Source of the DNA: Agapetus fuscipes
Taxonomy: Eukaryota > Arthropoda > Insecta > Trichoptera > Glossosomatidae
Direction of reading: 5' to 3'
NCBI GenBank assembly: GCA_951799405.1
Contig: OX637332.1
Location: 30,666,832 to 30,730,831 of the forward strand
Length of the DNA stretch: 64,000 nt
Shown: positions 1 to 10,494 of the stretch, one piece after another
Layout: every line of letters starts with the position of its first letter
Numbering within the stretch: position 1 is the stretch's first letter
The notes under the pieces: model-generated
What the model was told of the DNA's origin: nothing
The model's input: only the letters and a program-made list of their open reading frames with translations
Databases searched by the model: none
Made by a program: the position numbers and the translations under genes

Positions 1-203
1 AAGGCTCATATTAAATACATGCCCACAGACAGGCGCATGAAGGTTCGCACCTACACATTCTGCATGTGTGCATGCAAATAAACAAAACCTCGCATGAACA
101 TAAACCTTGCAATTCCTGCCGCCTTTCCCTGAAAACAATGTGGCATTAGCAAAAGTAAGCCAATTTTGCAGCCCTGGGGGTCCAACCTATCAGTCAAGGA
201 ACC
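1..203 (-). mobile_element. K-LINE 3' UTR copy
   Basis: Truncated by the left edge. K-LINE is a LINE whose 3' UTR, in its own sense, starts near CCTTGACTTATAGGTTGGTA, includes CACCCCTGTTTCAGGGAAGG and ends GCAGCTTAGATTAGATTAGA. Confidence 0.8.
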
Positions 204-330
204 ATAAACCTTACAATGAGGCAAAAGGTATATTTTACATGTTTATATGTTTTTTAATGTATCCATTGGTTTAAAACTGGCCACCTGTACTATAATCTAT
301 ATACAGGTATAATCTTCAAGTTTCAAAAGT

Positions 331-540
331 ACATTACATGCATTCTCATAAGCAGACACGTATAAGTTCTCGCTTACACATGCCGCATGTGGACTTACTA
401 CATAGAAACCCAAATCTCAAATGAACATAATCACTGCAACTCTTGCAGACCTTCCCTGAAACAGGGGTGACATTGGAAAAGTGAACCATTTTTTTACAGT
501 ATGAGTGGTCAGCGTCATACTCACCTAAAAGGCAAGGAAC
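331..540 (-). mobile_element. K-LINE 3' UTR copy
   Basis: Runs from the ACATTACATGCATTCTCATA block to GGCAAGGAAC. It belongs to the subfamily with ACACG-TATAAGTTC, separate from the copy to its left. Confidence 0.78.
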
Positions 541-789
541 TGTATGTATTGCAAAAATAGATCACTCTTGCCGATTTCAGTGTTTTGTCAGGTAAAATTT
601 AAGATTTAAGTCAGTGATTCCCAATTTTTTAAAGTCCATCACCCCCAGGAATCACTGATAAAAATCCAAAAGAGGAAGGCAAGATCATCCTAGATCCAAT
701 AAAACTGTGTTATTCCAATTGCTCTGTACGGACCAGTTGGTTGGATGCTTACACAAGCACTGGAGAGCCAAAAATATCTCTATTCTATT

Positions 790-1222
790 AAAGTTGCAAA
801 GATATGTGAAATTGGGGATTCACAATTCATGCATTCTCAGAAGCAGACGCGTCTAAGTTTCCCCATGCGAATGCCACATGTGGACATAAAAACCCAAATC
901 TCAAATGAACATACACCCTGCAACTCTTGCCAAGAAGCAGTGTTCGGAGACTGCGCTTTTGTCATTGCAGGACCGTCCACTTGGAACCAGCTGCCCCCAG
1001 AAGTGCACGCCAAGGAAGGGATCGAAAGCTTTAAGAAGGGAATGAAGACCCATTTCTTCACCGCCGCGTCAACACTGAAAGCACCCTTGCAGTGACAGTA
1101 GTCACGAAACGGCGCTCTACAAATCATCATCATCATCATCACCGACCTTCCCTGAAACAGGGGTGGCACTGGCAAAGTGAACCATTTTTTTACAGCATGG
1201 GTGGTCAGCCGCATACCAACCT
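790..1222 (-). mobile_element. K-LINE copy split by a CR1-like LINE
   Basis: 790-931 and about 1142-1222 are two halves of one 3' UTR copy. The break falls inside CTCTTGCC/GACCTTCC, where a CR1-like LINE end is inserted, so the CR1-like insertion is younger than this copy. Confidence 0.78.
932..1141 (+). mobile_element. CR1-like LINE 3' end, 5'-truncated
   Basis: Translates as FGDCAFVIAGPSTWNQLPPE followed by a KKGMKTHFF-like end, the C-terminus typical of CR1-clade reverse transcriptases. It is followed by the hairpin CACCCTTG...GGCGCTC (1081-1116) and an ATC repeat tail (1124-1141). The His-run ORF through this region is only the translated ATC tail. Confidence 0.8.
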
Positions 1223-1851
1223 TGGTATGCAAAAAGAAGCGTTTGAAATAAGGTTTACCGGAAAATGCTACGGATCTCATGGTATGATCTGGTCACCAAA
1301 AAAGATCATCCTCCAGAGCAAGAATACCAATACAGAACTTTTGTCAACCATCAAACAGGGAAAACTGATGAACTTCAGGCACATTATGGGGAATGAGGAA
1401 TACCGCCTTCTCCATCTTATCATACAGGGTAAGATTGAGGGGAGAAGATCTCAAGGACGCCGAAAGACATTGTGGTTGAAAAGCCTGTAACGATTGTACG
1501 ACAAAAGCCACAAATCTCTTCATAGAGCCGCAGCATCGTAGCAAGTAAAAAATTATTGCCGATCTTCTTTAGAAGTGGCACTTAAAGAAAAAGGAGATGA
1601 CTTGTTAAATCTCATTAAATTAAAATTCTACTAACACAATATTTTCATACAAATGACTTGGCACTTTTTATGGTACAATGATAATGCTTTATACAGGTAT
1701 TTACATCAAAGGTGCAAAATGAAATCAGAATGTAATATTGGAGTGGAAATTTTACATTTATTATAATGACTTATAGCAGCATGTAAAGCAGGTTTTACGC
1801 TAAATGTAAAACAAAATGTATTGCGATTTTCTATTACTGTGAAGTAAAGTC

Positions 1852-2030
1852 TGGTCGATAGCTCAGTTGGTAGAGTGCTTGCATTCCATGACGAGAGCTC
1901 AGGTTCAAATACCACCGAAATGATTTTCTGGTTCGGTGTTAATTTCAAACAAAAATTTTTTTGGGAATCAAATCCTATCTCTTGGCACGGAATGCAAGCA
2001 TTCTTCCAACTGAGCTATCGACCAAAGTAT
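1852..2030. repeat. SINE-B heads in head-to-head inverted pair
   Basis: 1852-1920 is a tRNA-like head on the plus strand (box A TAGCTCAGTTGG, box B GGTTCAAATAC). 1960-2029 is a second head on the minus strand. They form a short foldback 95 bp from the WDR47 exon at 2125. Confidence 0.7.
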
Positions 2031-2124
2031 TTAAAAACCGCGTAAAAAAATGTATTAAAGCCGAGGTAAGCACACAGAAAATGGTAACCTTAACATGAAA
2101 TAAAACATGGAGACGTGGATTTAC

Positions 2125-2283
2125 CTGAGTTGTGTAGCATTGGCGGGCCGGTCCTGATGTGCCGCATTCGCCGCGTGCGTCACCTGGACGTCGGCCTGCC
2201 CGTACACTTGCGCTGGGGGGGTGGGAGACGCGTGGCTGACCATAGGGGGAGGAGACATGCTGACCCTCTGCAGCTGCTCATTC
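2125..2283 (-). CDS. WDR47: WDR47 second coding exon (linker)
   Basis: A 159-nt exon bounded by the acceptor CTTTCTTCCAG and the donor AG/GTAAAT. It encodes a Pro/Ala/Gln-rich linker (VSMSPPPMVSHASPTPP). It is GC-rich against a strongly AT-rich background, and only the frame required by the preceding exon is open across it. No domain is recognised, and the identity rests on phase and position. Confidence 0.75.
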
Positions 2284-5140
2284 CTGGAAGAAAGGAATAA
2301 CCAGATAATGAATGATGATGGACTTGATGAGAAAACTCTACAAAAAAAAATTCAGAGCCACAAGCTCTGAAGCCAGGAAAGCAACCCCCTTTATTTTCTC
2401 CTTGTCAATCCTCTTTTGTTTTTTCTATTTCGCATTCAAATTTTCCAATGTTCTTTATTCTTCCGACATGGATATATCCATGCCGACATACCTATTTAAA
2501 TCCTTTCGTTACAGGATCTCATTATCAAAAACATGGTAGGACATGTAAATAAATAAAAGTTTTCTTGAAAAAAGTTCTTGAGAAAACTCTTATTGCAAAA
2601 TCCTCTTATTTTTGTTATAGGAATTGATACTTATTTTGTAGGTGTCCGTTTTTTCCATTTCTTTGATTCCAGTTTTACCTTTTTTTAAAAGACATATCTC
2701 TACTATTCCATACAAATTAAGCTTTTATACACAAATAGTTTTGACTTTACCTTCTTCACCTTTATTCTTATGTGTCTTTCTATTTTATTGGCTTGTGTGT
2801 TTTTATGTTTTGATTTTTATTTTAAAACTAAAAAGGACTAAACTTCAAAAAAATATATATATATTAAAATTAATTTAATTCTACTGAAAACAATAAAAGT
2901 AAACTAATACATATTGTTACTTTTCCTAACATATAAATCCATCAATATAAATAAAATATATTTTATTTATATCGATGTATAAATCTGAATATCAGCAGTA
3001 TAGAAAAGTACGATTAATTAACAGGCAACGCCATCTACCAATTGAAACTGAATTTAGAATAAACAATTACTGCAGTAAGCATGATTGTACTGTAGTACTG
3101 CCATCTATGTGTTTTCTATTAAACCACAAAATGAACACAGTGGAAAAATTGTACTGAATAGAGAGAATATCAGTATGAAGTGTGCTGGATTTTTTTGACC
3201 CCTAGTCAACTTTTATATTGCATCACAGTGGGTTATTAGTTATTACATACAAATTTTAAAAATAAAAATCTGAATTAATACTGTAAAAATAAAACATAAA
3301 GTTTTTGTATAGAATTTGATAAATTTCCTTGAGTGCTTTCGATGTTATCACACCACTATCAAGAGAACAATAACAACAAAAATAAAGGTGTGATGCCAAT
3401 GTCACCCCTGTTTCAGGGAAGGACGGCAAGAGTTGCAGGGTGTATGTCCATTTGAGATTTGGTTTTTATGATGTAGATTCACATGAGGCATGTGCAAGCG
3501 CGAACTTGTACGTGTAGGTACATGGTTGTGGGAATGCATGTAATGTGAATCTCCAATGTAACATATCTTTGCAACTTAGATTAGATTAGATTAGATAACA
3601 TCGAAAGCGCTCGAGGAAATACATCAACTCGTGAAGAAAACATGGTGTTTTATTTTTAAATTATTAATTTAAAATTAATCTTCACAATGCCAATACACAA
3701 ACCCTTCAAATTTTATAAAAAATCTTGTCACACTTACGGCCAAACATGAGACGGTGGAAGAGCACAGCTCCCATTTGTTGACGCCATATTGTTTTTTCTC
3801 GCTTGAAAGTCTCGTAACAGCACATTTCCTTTGTACGGTCCTCTGTCACCAGGAACATCTGAATTAATCTTCATCTTGTTGAGCGCTTTCTCTATCGGGC
3901 TAGGAGTGTCACTGGCTCGAGGGTCTGATGGAATATGAGGCAACGCCGGCGATGGCCTATCAGGAGTAATACCACCAGAGCCAGGAGTATGCTCCGAGAT
4001 CTGCGGCAACGGCTGTGACTTCATATCCATAAAACTGTTACTCAAGAATACATCTTCGTCTTTAAACAATCGATCAACAGAGGTTATCATGAGTTTGTTC
4101 TTTTCGGCGGAGAGATGAAAACCGGGAACGCTACCGGTCACGAGAGGAGAAATGTCTCCAGTGGACAAAGCCATGGCAGGAGCAGCTGCAGGCTGAGTTG
4201 GAGCTGGCATAAGAGACCTGGTCATCATATCAGTAGCAGAACGAGGCCTAGAGAATGATATGGCTGAATGAGGAAACATTCTAGGCTTGATAGGTCTCAC
4301 TAGCATGTGCTCACTCCATGAGGCTTCAAGGGAAGGCCTTTCTAATCTTTCAACGTCTACATTCAGCGTCCTTTGTTCAAACGGAACACCAAACGTTTCA
4401 GCCGGAATGCTCTGAAGCCAAGAAAGTAAGCTGAGGTCAGAATCACTGAATCCTGAACCTTCCAGTAAATGCACAAAATTAATTTCTATCGAGTGAGAGT
4501 CTTTGGTTCCTGTTGCCTTTGCCTGGCAGTAGTTGACGCAGGATTCGTACAGCATTCCTTTTATTATAATCTGCATCAACCGGTCATTTCTCGACGACTT
4601 TATATCTGATACCGTCTTCCTTTCTGCAGGTAAGAAATTTTCAATCAAAGGCAGCAGATCACTGAAGCATTTCATTCTTGATTTGGTCGGGTTCCAGTCT
4701 TTGAAAGCCAGATGGTCATTGAGTCTTGGCAGAGTCAGCAAGAGGCACAAGTTTGAATGCTCTTCCTTTGTGGCGTATTGTTCAAGCTGATCCAACACTC
4801 TGACCACTTCATCCACGGTTCCTTTAACAACATTCTCTCCGGCTTCAGATCTAACACACAGAAGTTCTACATATTTCTGCCGGAGTATGAGGAACTTGAC
4901 TCTGCTGATGTTGAAGGCTTCCAAGACTTCTAGAGGTTGCACAAACTCCAGGCAGTCGTCCCACTGGCCATCGATGATGAGTTGTCGCAGGAACAAGATG
5001 TCGTCGGAGTGGCTGCCATTGATGATGCCCGTCTCTCTCTCCAAGGATACTTGAGAGATGTGCAGATCTCTGTTGTAGAGGAACTCTAGAGCAATCTTCA
5101 CGACGTCCTCTTCGCGCAAGTTCAGCTGGGTCGCCGGCAT
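2125..5140 (-). CDS. WDR47: WDR47 (nemitin) orthologue, N-terminal part
   Basis: Two coding exons are visible: 5140-3738 and 2283-2125. The first ends after two bases of a codon at a GTAAGT donor. The second begins with one base after a TTTCTTCCAG acceptor, so they join in phase and read through SHVWP into NEQLQRVSMS. Residues about 11-43 form a LisH motif (EFLYNRDLHIS) and about 46-105 a CTLH domain (DDILFLRQLIIDGQWDD). The segments LCLLLTLPRLNDH, FKDWNPTKSRMKCF and DLSLLSWLQSIPAETFGVPF match my knowledge of vertebrate WDR47. Family knowledge: WDR47 is a neuronal microtubule-associated LisH-CTLH-WD40 protein. The WD40 propeller is not in the window, so the gene continues past the left edge. 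I chose the ATG at 5140 because it lies directly before the LisH helix as in relatives. The frame is open back to the acceptor at 5158-5159, so a slightly longer start is possible. Confidence 0.9.
2284..3280. other. AT-rich WDR47 intron sequence
   Basis: This is intron between the two WDR47 exons. It contains A/T homopolymers and a perfect CATGGATATATCCATG palindrome near 2467. No gene or identifiable repeat was seen apart from the block at its right end. Confidence 0.5.
3280..3725. repeat. Penelope-like remnant split by a K-LINE copy
   Basis: The minus-strand end 3352-3280 and plus-strand 3597-3660 are inverted copies sharing ATCGAAAGC(G/A)CTC, AAGGAAAT/GAGGAAAT and GTTTTATTTTTA. Related fragments recur at 21500, 22100, 22400, 23800 and 24650. 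This debris lies just downstream of the WDR47 LisH exon donor. Confidence 0.45.
3391..3596 (+). mobile_element. K-LINE 3' UTR copy
   Basis: Starts inside the UTR at GCCAATGTCACCCC and ends in (TTAGA)n. It sits between inverted flanks and 140 bp from the WDR47 donor. Confidence 0.8.
3738..5140 (-). CDS. WDR47: WDR47 first coding exon (LisH-CTLH)
   Basis: This exon carries 467 complete codons plus two bases. Upstream, the exon starts at 5157 after a pyrimidine-rich acceptor (CTCTCTCTTTCATTTCAG), leaving 17 nt before the ATG. The first third is highly conserved (LisH, CTLH). The last third is Pro/Ser/Thr-rich linker (for example PDRPSPALPHIPSDPRASDT), as expected for the disordered region between CTLH and WD40 domains. 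The donor is CC/GTAAGT at 3737-3736. Confidence 0.92.
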
Positions 5141-5340
5141 GGCTGCTTGGTTCAAACCTGAAATGAAAGAGAGAGAAATGATTATCTAAAAAACAATAAA
5201 AGCTGACATAATATCTGCAGAGAGTTGGCTGTTTGGGCATTGATTCGTTACCTAAATACTAATCACTAGTTCATTAAACGATCTGATAGAGAATAACTTT
5301 GTCAGCCTCATTACGACTAACAAGTCAAGGAATCAATAAT

Positions 5341-5551
5341 CTATAATCTACTCGTAAATTGCAAAGATATACATTCAAAACTCATATCAAATGCATGTCC
5401 GCAAAAAGACTTGCGTAAGTTCGTGCTTACAAATGATGAATGTGTACTTACAAATTAAAACCAACCCTCAAATGAACATAAGCCCTGCAACTTTTGCCGA
5501 CCTTCCCTGGAACAGGGGTGACATTGGCAAAGTGAAGCATTTTTTATAGTA
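5341..5551 (-). mobile_element. K-LINE copy, left arm of inverted pair
   Basis: Faces the next copy across GAAGCATTTTTTATAGTATG and its complement. The two arms give a potential hairpin of about 200 bp. Confidence 0.78.
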
Positions 5552-5758
5552 TGTAAAAAATGCTTCACTTTGCAAATGTCACCCCTGTTTCAGGAAATGT
5601 CGGCAAGAGTTGCAGGGCTTACGTTCATTTGAGGTTTGGAATTTATTTGTAAGTACACATTCAGCATTTGTAAGCGCGAACTACACGTGTTGGTTTGTGG
5701 GCATGCATCTGAGAGCTTTGAATGAATATATCCTTTCAACTTAGATTATAGATTATAT
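5552..5758 (+). mobile_element. K-LINE copy, right arm of inverted pair
   Basis: TTATAGA-type subfamily, ending at GATTATAGATTATATAG. A further 75-bp tail fragment (5759-5832) of another copy follows. Confidence 0.78.
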
Positions 5759-6181
5759 AGATGTGCCTGTGTGTGGCCAAGCATTTAATATGAGCGTTTG
5801 ATGTTGTCATATCTTTGCAGCTTAGATTACAGATAGTTGGGTAAGCCACGTTATCCTATGCACTGGGTGCATTGCAACACCAGAGAGACTGGCCCGTGGG
5901 TTGCAGGTGACGCTAGCAGGCAGTGGGCGGGAATCGCTAAACCAAACTAAATTATCGTCTCCCAATGCGGCTCGGCGATTTTTGCGGTAAATGGCGAAAT
6001 ACATACAATTTAGACATCCTTGCGAATGAAGACAATAAGTGAATCAGAAGAAAAAAATATTAATTCTTAAATAAGAACATTAATTTATTACATCTCTAGA
6101 TCAGAGGTGTCCATGCGGTCGATCGCGGGAGGTTTTAAGGTCGATCACCGAGGATAGCTAAAATTTCAGTGATCGCGGCTG

Positions 6182-6423
6182 ATATGCGGCTGACCACCCA
6201 TACTGTGAAAAAATGGTTCACTTTGCCAATGTCACCCCTGTCTCAGGGAAGGACGGCAAGAGTTGCAGGGCTTATGTTCATTTGAGATGGGTTCTTATAA
6301 AGTTGGTCCACATGCGGCATGTGTTAGCGCGAAATTATACATGTCTGCTTGTGGGAATGCATTTGATGTAAATCTTAAATGGTATATATCCTTGCAGCTT
6401 AGATTAGATAAGATTAGATTAGA
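6182..6423 (+). mobile_element. K-LINE 3' UTR copy
   Basis: Starts GATATGCGGCTGACCACCCA and ends with imperfect TTAGA repeats. It is close in sequence to the copy at 9776. Confidence 0.8.
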
Positions 6424-6574
6424 CCTTAAAACTGGTTTTACATTTTGCACTCAATGTAATTTTACTTATGCAATTTTTTTTCTTACTAAATATTTATACA
6501 TTATGAATTATGAGTTACATTTGTTGGGATAAACAGTTAAAATGTCGATCTCCTATTCATTAATTTTTGTATGG

Positions 6575-6832
6575 GCACCTCTGCTCTAGATTAAAGGTGA
6601 CTGTGAGGAGGAGATGGACACTGAGGTCGACGCAGCCTCGCCGTCAAATATGCACTAATTTTGGAGATCACGCTTTACGGATTGCGATGGAGTGGAACAG
6701 ACAGCCACCTGGAGTGCGGGTTTCGGAATCTGTTGGCATTTTTAAGGGTGCACTGAAACGGTACCTTTATAAAATATATTTTTCGTGACAGGGACGGCCC
6801 TTGAGGTGTGACACACACAAAAACGACGCTCT
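6575..6832 (+). mobile_element. CR1-like LINE 3' end
   Basis: Encodes RRQICTNFGDHALRIAMEWN and then FKGALKRYLYKIYFS before a stop. This is the same C-terminus as the long copy at 25391-27198 (FKGALKTHLYKKSYP). It is followed by the shared 3' hairpin at 6791-6831. Confidence 0.85.
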
Positions 6833-6849
6833 TTTAACATATCATGCAT

Positions 6850-7565
6850 CGTCATCTTCTAAAGGCAGCGCCTTGTTGTGTCAGACCATGAAGAAACAAA
6901 TCAGCACCACGGTCAGTTCCGGCTACTATGGTTTACGACAGCTGAAATATATTAAAAAATATCTACCGTTGGAAGCTAAAAGGTCACTCGTCAACGCTTT
7001 TGTAGTATCCAAAGTGGACTACTGTAATGGAATTTATGCAGCCCAACCACAGTGTGAATTAAGTCGGTTGCAGTCAGTAATGAATGCAGGCGCGCGGCTT
7101 ATATTCAACCAAACCAAACACTGTCACATAACTCCGCTTTTGGAGCGACTCCACTGGCTGAGGTTTCCTCAACGCGTCAAATTTAAACTTGGCCTTATCA
7201 CATACAAAGCTCTCCATGATGCAGCTCCTTTCTACATCCAAGAGCTGATTGTCTCAAAAGTCCTGAGCTCAAGGGAGCAAACACTAAGATCAGCAGAGAA
7301 CGGAGCGGAAACCCTGCTAAATGAACCTAGAAGAAAAATTGCCACTGTTTTCGGAGACCGTGCTTTTGCGGTGGCCGGCCCTGCGACCTGGAATCATCTA
7401 CCACCAGAAATCCGGAGGTCTAAGACGATTGAGGACCTAAAGAGGAGGATGAAGACATTTTTCTTCGCCCAGTAAATTACTCAGCGCCCTTGGAGTGACA
7501 TTGAGTTACGAAACGGCGCTGATAAGGAAATCATCATAATCATCATCATCATCATCATCATCGTC
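6850..7565 (+). mobile_element. CR1-like LINE (second family), 3' half of RT ORF
   Basis: An open frame covers the RT thumb and C-terminal domain: GYYGLRQLKYIKKYLP, SKVDYCNGIYAAQP, LLERLHWLRFPQRV, FGDRAFAVAGPATWNHLPPE, ending RRMKTFFFAQ. The 3' hairpin (7482-7522) and an ATC repeat tail follow. The catalytic YADD region is missing through 5' truncation. Confidence 0.88.
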
Positions 7566-7690
7566 AGCCATTTTTCTCTGTCTGTTGCCATCCCCTTGAG
7601 ATGCGAATAGGAGGAGACATCCATGAGCCGCTTCACATCCTTAAAGTATGAAGTTCTTGGGCGACCTCTATTTCGTCTTCCCAAGATATT
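7525..7690 (-). mobile_element. LINE 3' end joined tail-to-tail through an ATC/GAT repeat
   Basis: The minus strand encodes GRRNRGRPRTSYFKDVKRLM and then MATDREKWL before a GAT repeat, the C-terminus seen in jockey/RTE-type LINEs. It shares its microsatellite with the CR1-like element arriving from the left. Confidence 0.6.
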
Positions 7691-8101
7691 GCCTTCGAAG
7701 ATATTGTTATGTTTTTCGGGTTCAAATAGTCATCAAATCAAAAACTGGTCTTCTTTACAGGACGTTTATTTTTCACTTAAATTTATTTTTTACAGTTATA
7801 TTTATTTAACAATTAACATTTATTTCACAGATGGTTTGTGTTCACTTATACTTACTGTATTTTGTGTTTAAAAGTCGAGTGTCGTATGAAGACTGTCCGC
7901 CTGCAAGCTGTTCGCGCCCTTATATACCTCAGCAATAGAAATTGCTAGAGGTGGATTTCGCTAGAATCTTCTCGAAGCAGATAATCTAGTGGCTTCTTTC
8001 TAAAATTTCTTTACCCTAGGTACTTATAATAATTAATCCTACTTATATACTATTTATATATATTTATTTGTTTTATATATTTGATTGTATTAATTGCTTG
8101 T
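7691..8101. other. AT-rich region, no gene seen
   Basis: Low-complexity A/T-rich sequence, the last part of which (8030-8101) is probably upstream 3' UTR of the K-LINE copy that follows. Short ORFs here lack any recognisable domain. Confidence 0.4.
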
Positions 8102-8365
8102 ACTCCTTGACTGATAGGTTGGTATGCGGCTGACCACCCATACTGTAAAAAATGGTTCACTTTGCCAATGTCACCCCTGCTTCAGGGAAGGTCGGCAAGA
8201 GTTGCAGGGCTTATGTTTATTTGAGATTGGGGTTTTTATATTGTAGGTCCACATGCAGCATGTGTAAGCGCGAAATTATGCATGTCTGCTTGTGGGAATG
8301 CATTTAATATGAATCTCAAATGATACGTATCTTTGCAGCTTAGATTTAGATTTAGATTTAGATAT
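8102..8365 (+). mobile_element. K-LINE 3' UTR copy
   Basis: Nearly complete UTR beginning at TACTCCTTGACTGATAGG and ending in TTAGAT hexamers instead of TTAGA pentamers. Confidence 0.82.
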
Positions 8366-8405
8366 ACAACTTTCATCAGCTATAAATAATATTATACTTA
8401 CCTAG

Positions 8406-8638
8406 CAGTGGCGAAGGGTGCTATACAACTCGATTCCCATCGGTTTACCTTTTAAAATGAGGCAAAAATGATAATAAATTAGACTGCATGGTTTCAATGG
8501 GGAAAAAATACGTATTGTTTATTTGGTTTTAAATGTATTTTTTTACTTTGTGCGTAGGTATATTTTTTAACTACTTTGTTGCCTCATTTTAAAAAGGAAA
8601 CCGATGGGAGTCGAGTTGTATGGCACGCTTCGCCACTG
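8406..8638. mobile_element. hAT-type foldback MITE (CAGTGGCGAAG termini)
   Basis: Starts CAGTGGCGAAG and ends CTTCGCCACTG, with long inverted arms (CGATTCCCATCGG / CCGATGGGAGTCG). It is a close relative of 35617-35845, which has an 8-bp target duplication. Confidence 0.8.
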
Positions 8639-8980
8639 ATATTACCTACCTACCTAAATATTTATATGTTTTTGCTATTTACATAACAATATTGTTAAGA
8701 AAGCTGTTATGTCTAATCGAGTGCCCTTTTTAACATGTAGAAAATAAAAATAAATAAACCATTCTAATATTTCACAGGTCCATTATACTTTTTCACACAT
8801 GAATCTGTTAGAATTCGCACGTTGATACAAGCCACTTGGATGTATAAAATCCGCATTAGCTATATTCCATGCGTGCATTATAATATTTACAAGTCTGGGA
8901 TTTTCGCTCAATTTAATGCTTCAGTGATGCGCTCAAGTAATTTACAATTATTATGTGAAGCTAATGCCCGTGCCCAGTTA

Positions 8981-9216
8981 CCCTTAGTACGAGTTGCAAA
9001 ACTTGAGAAAAGTAAAGTTTACGGAAAATATTAAAGCGTGATTTCTCCCAAAATCTGCCGTTTTTGTTTCTTACACTTTGTGGTCTTAGCAAAAGATATA
9101 CAGTGATGAAGAAAATCAAGTTCAAACAAACAAAAACGGCAGATTTTGGGGGAAATCAATCTTTAATAATTGCCGTAAACTTTACATTGCTCAAGTTTTG
9201 CAACTCGTACTAAGGG
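8981..9216. mobile_element. 236-bp foldback MITE (CCCTTAGTACGAG termini)
   Basis: The arms CCCTTAGTACGAGTTGCAAA and their complement flank an inner palindrome containing AAAACGGCAGATTTTGGG. A same-length copy lies at 16574-16809 in the opposite orientation. Confidence 0.85.
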
Positions 9217-9329
9217 TGCAGTTAGCTAGGAGCGTTACTAACATGACAAATATTCAAGACTGTACTCCGAACGCAAAACATTGCGAGAAAATACTCTCGA
9301 TCGTCTATAATCTATAATCTAAGTTGCAA

Positions 9330-9615
9330 AGATATTTCTAAGCTGGACAAAACACAGAAAGACCGGGGTGTGAGTAACAGCACCAATATAAAGCGAGTCA
9401 GGAGTCTGGCCCACTCTATTATTCCCTATACTGCTGACAAGTAAATGCCTGTTAACCTGAAACGCAAGGTCTTTGAGTCATGCGTGTTTCCAGTATCCAC
9501 CTATGGCTTGGAAGCAAAAGGGCTCACTCAGTATAGCGCCAACAACTGAGGACGTGCCAAAGAGCCATTGAAAAAAAACTCAAGACCCACCTGTTCAGTG
9601 TATCATATCCCAATT
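9330..9615 (+). mobile_element. mosaic of two LINE C-terminal fragments
   Basis: About 9335-9440 reads SKLDKTQKDRGVSNSTNIK, matching the RTE-like ORF at 17937. 9440-9615 reads KRKVFESCVFPVSTYGLEA and ends with KKLKTHLFSVSYPN-like sequence of another family. Stops and a frame change make it a fossil. Confidence 0.6.
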
Positions 9616-9775
9616 AATCCTACAATTTATTTAACTGTTTTTATGTTTATGTATTACTATACGAATATATTATTTACCTATATGTAAGACTATTATGTAT
9701 GTGTATTTACATGTATATGTACATAGGTACCCTATTATTTATATTATTCCCTTTATATGTAATTTGTCATGTATG

Positions 9776-10030
9776 TTCCTTGACTTATAGGTTGGTATGC
9801 GGCTGACCCCCCATACTGTGAAAAAATGGTTCACTTTGCCAATGTCACCCCTGTCTCAGGGAAGGACGGCAAGAGTTGCAGGGCTTATGTTCGTTTGAGA
9901 TGGGTTCTTATAATGTAGGTCCACATGCGGCATGTGTTAGCGCGAAATTATACATGTCTGCTTGTGGGAATGCATTTGATGTAAATCTTAAATGGTATAT
10001 ATCCTTGCAGCTTAGATTAGATTAGATCAG
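9776..10030 (+). mobile_element. K-LINE 3' UTR copy
   Basis: Almost complete UTR. The sequence upstream (9620-9775) is the A/T-rich upstream part of the UTR. Confidence 0.82.
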
Positions 10031-10060
10031 ATATCTTCCCATTCCTCATATATTCTATAC

Positions 10061-10101
10061 CAAGGGCCCTTGAGGTGTGCTACTCAAAAGACGGCGCTTT
10101 T
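10061..10101 (+). repeat. CR1-like LINE 3' hairpin fragment
   Basis: AGGGCCCTTGAGGTGTGCTA followed by GACGGCGCTT is the terminal hairpin alone, an extremely 5'-truncated copy. Confidence 0.6.
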
Positions 10102-10135
10102 CAAATAAATTATCCATTTATATATTGAAAGGAGG

Positions 10136-10465
10136 ATGCTAGGAATCAATCTCAGAAACAGGGTTCCTAACCAGGAGATCCGTAGACGCACTGGTGTCAC
10201 TGATGTCATACAGCGAGTGGCCTGCTTAAAGTTTTACTGGGCTGGTCATGTCGCAAGGCAAGACCATGGCAGGCTGAAAAGAATCGTCCAATGGCGATCC
10301 AGGATGTCCAAGCGGGGAGCGGGAAGACCCCAACTGAGGTGGCTGGACGACATCAAAAGAACTGCAGGCAGAGGATGGCAGAGCACAGCAGCCAATAGAC
10401 AGGAATGGGGAGGATTGGAGGAGGCCTACGTCCAGGAGTGGACTGAGAAAGGCTGAGGAAGAAGA
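10136..10465 (+). mobile_element. RTE-like LINE C-terminus
   Basis: Open frame MLGINLRNRVPNQEIRRRTG, then GAGRPQLRWLDDIKRTAGRG and ending EEAYVQEWTEKG before a GAA repeat tail. This is the conserved C-terminal domain of endonuclease-reverse transcriptases abundant in insect genomes. Confidence 0.85.
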
Positions 10466-10494
10466 AGAACAACTGCTTAGACATGGACCAGACA

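Noticed and set aside
1092..1490. 132-residue ORF with a histidine run
   Set aside because: The His run is the translated ATC tail of a CR1-like LINE, and the rest crosses a K-LINE copy and unrelated sequence.
2115..2300. Arg-rich plus-strand ORF
   Set aside because: Antisense shadow of the WDR47 exon at 2125-2283.
3570..3600. insect telomeric repeat (TTAGG)n
   Set aside because: The units are TTAGA, not TTAGG, and are the 3' tail of K-LINE copies.
3734..5155. WDR47 exon extended to a TTG start at 5155 and a stop at 3734
   Set aside because: The first residues come from upstream of the ATG next to the splice acceptor, and the last codon crosses the GTAAGT donor.
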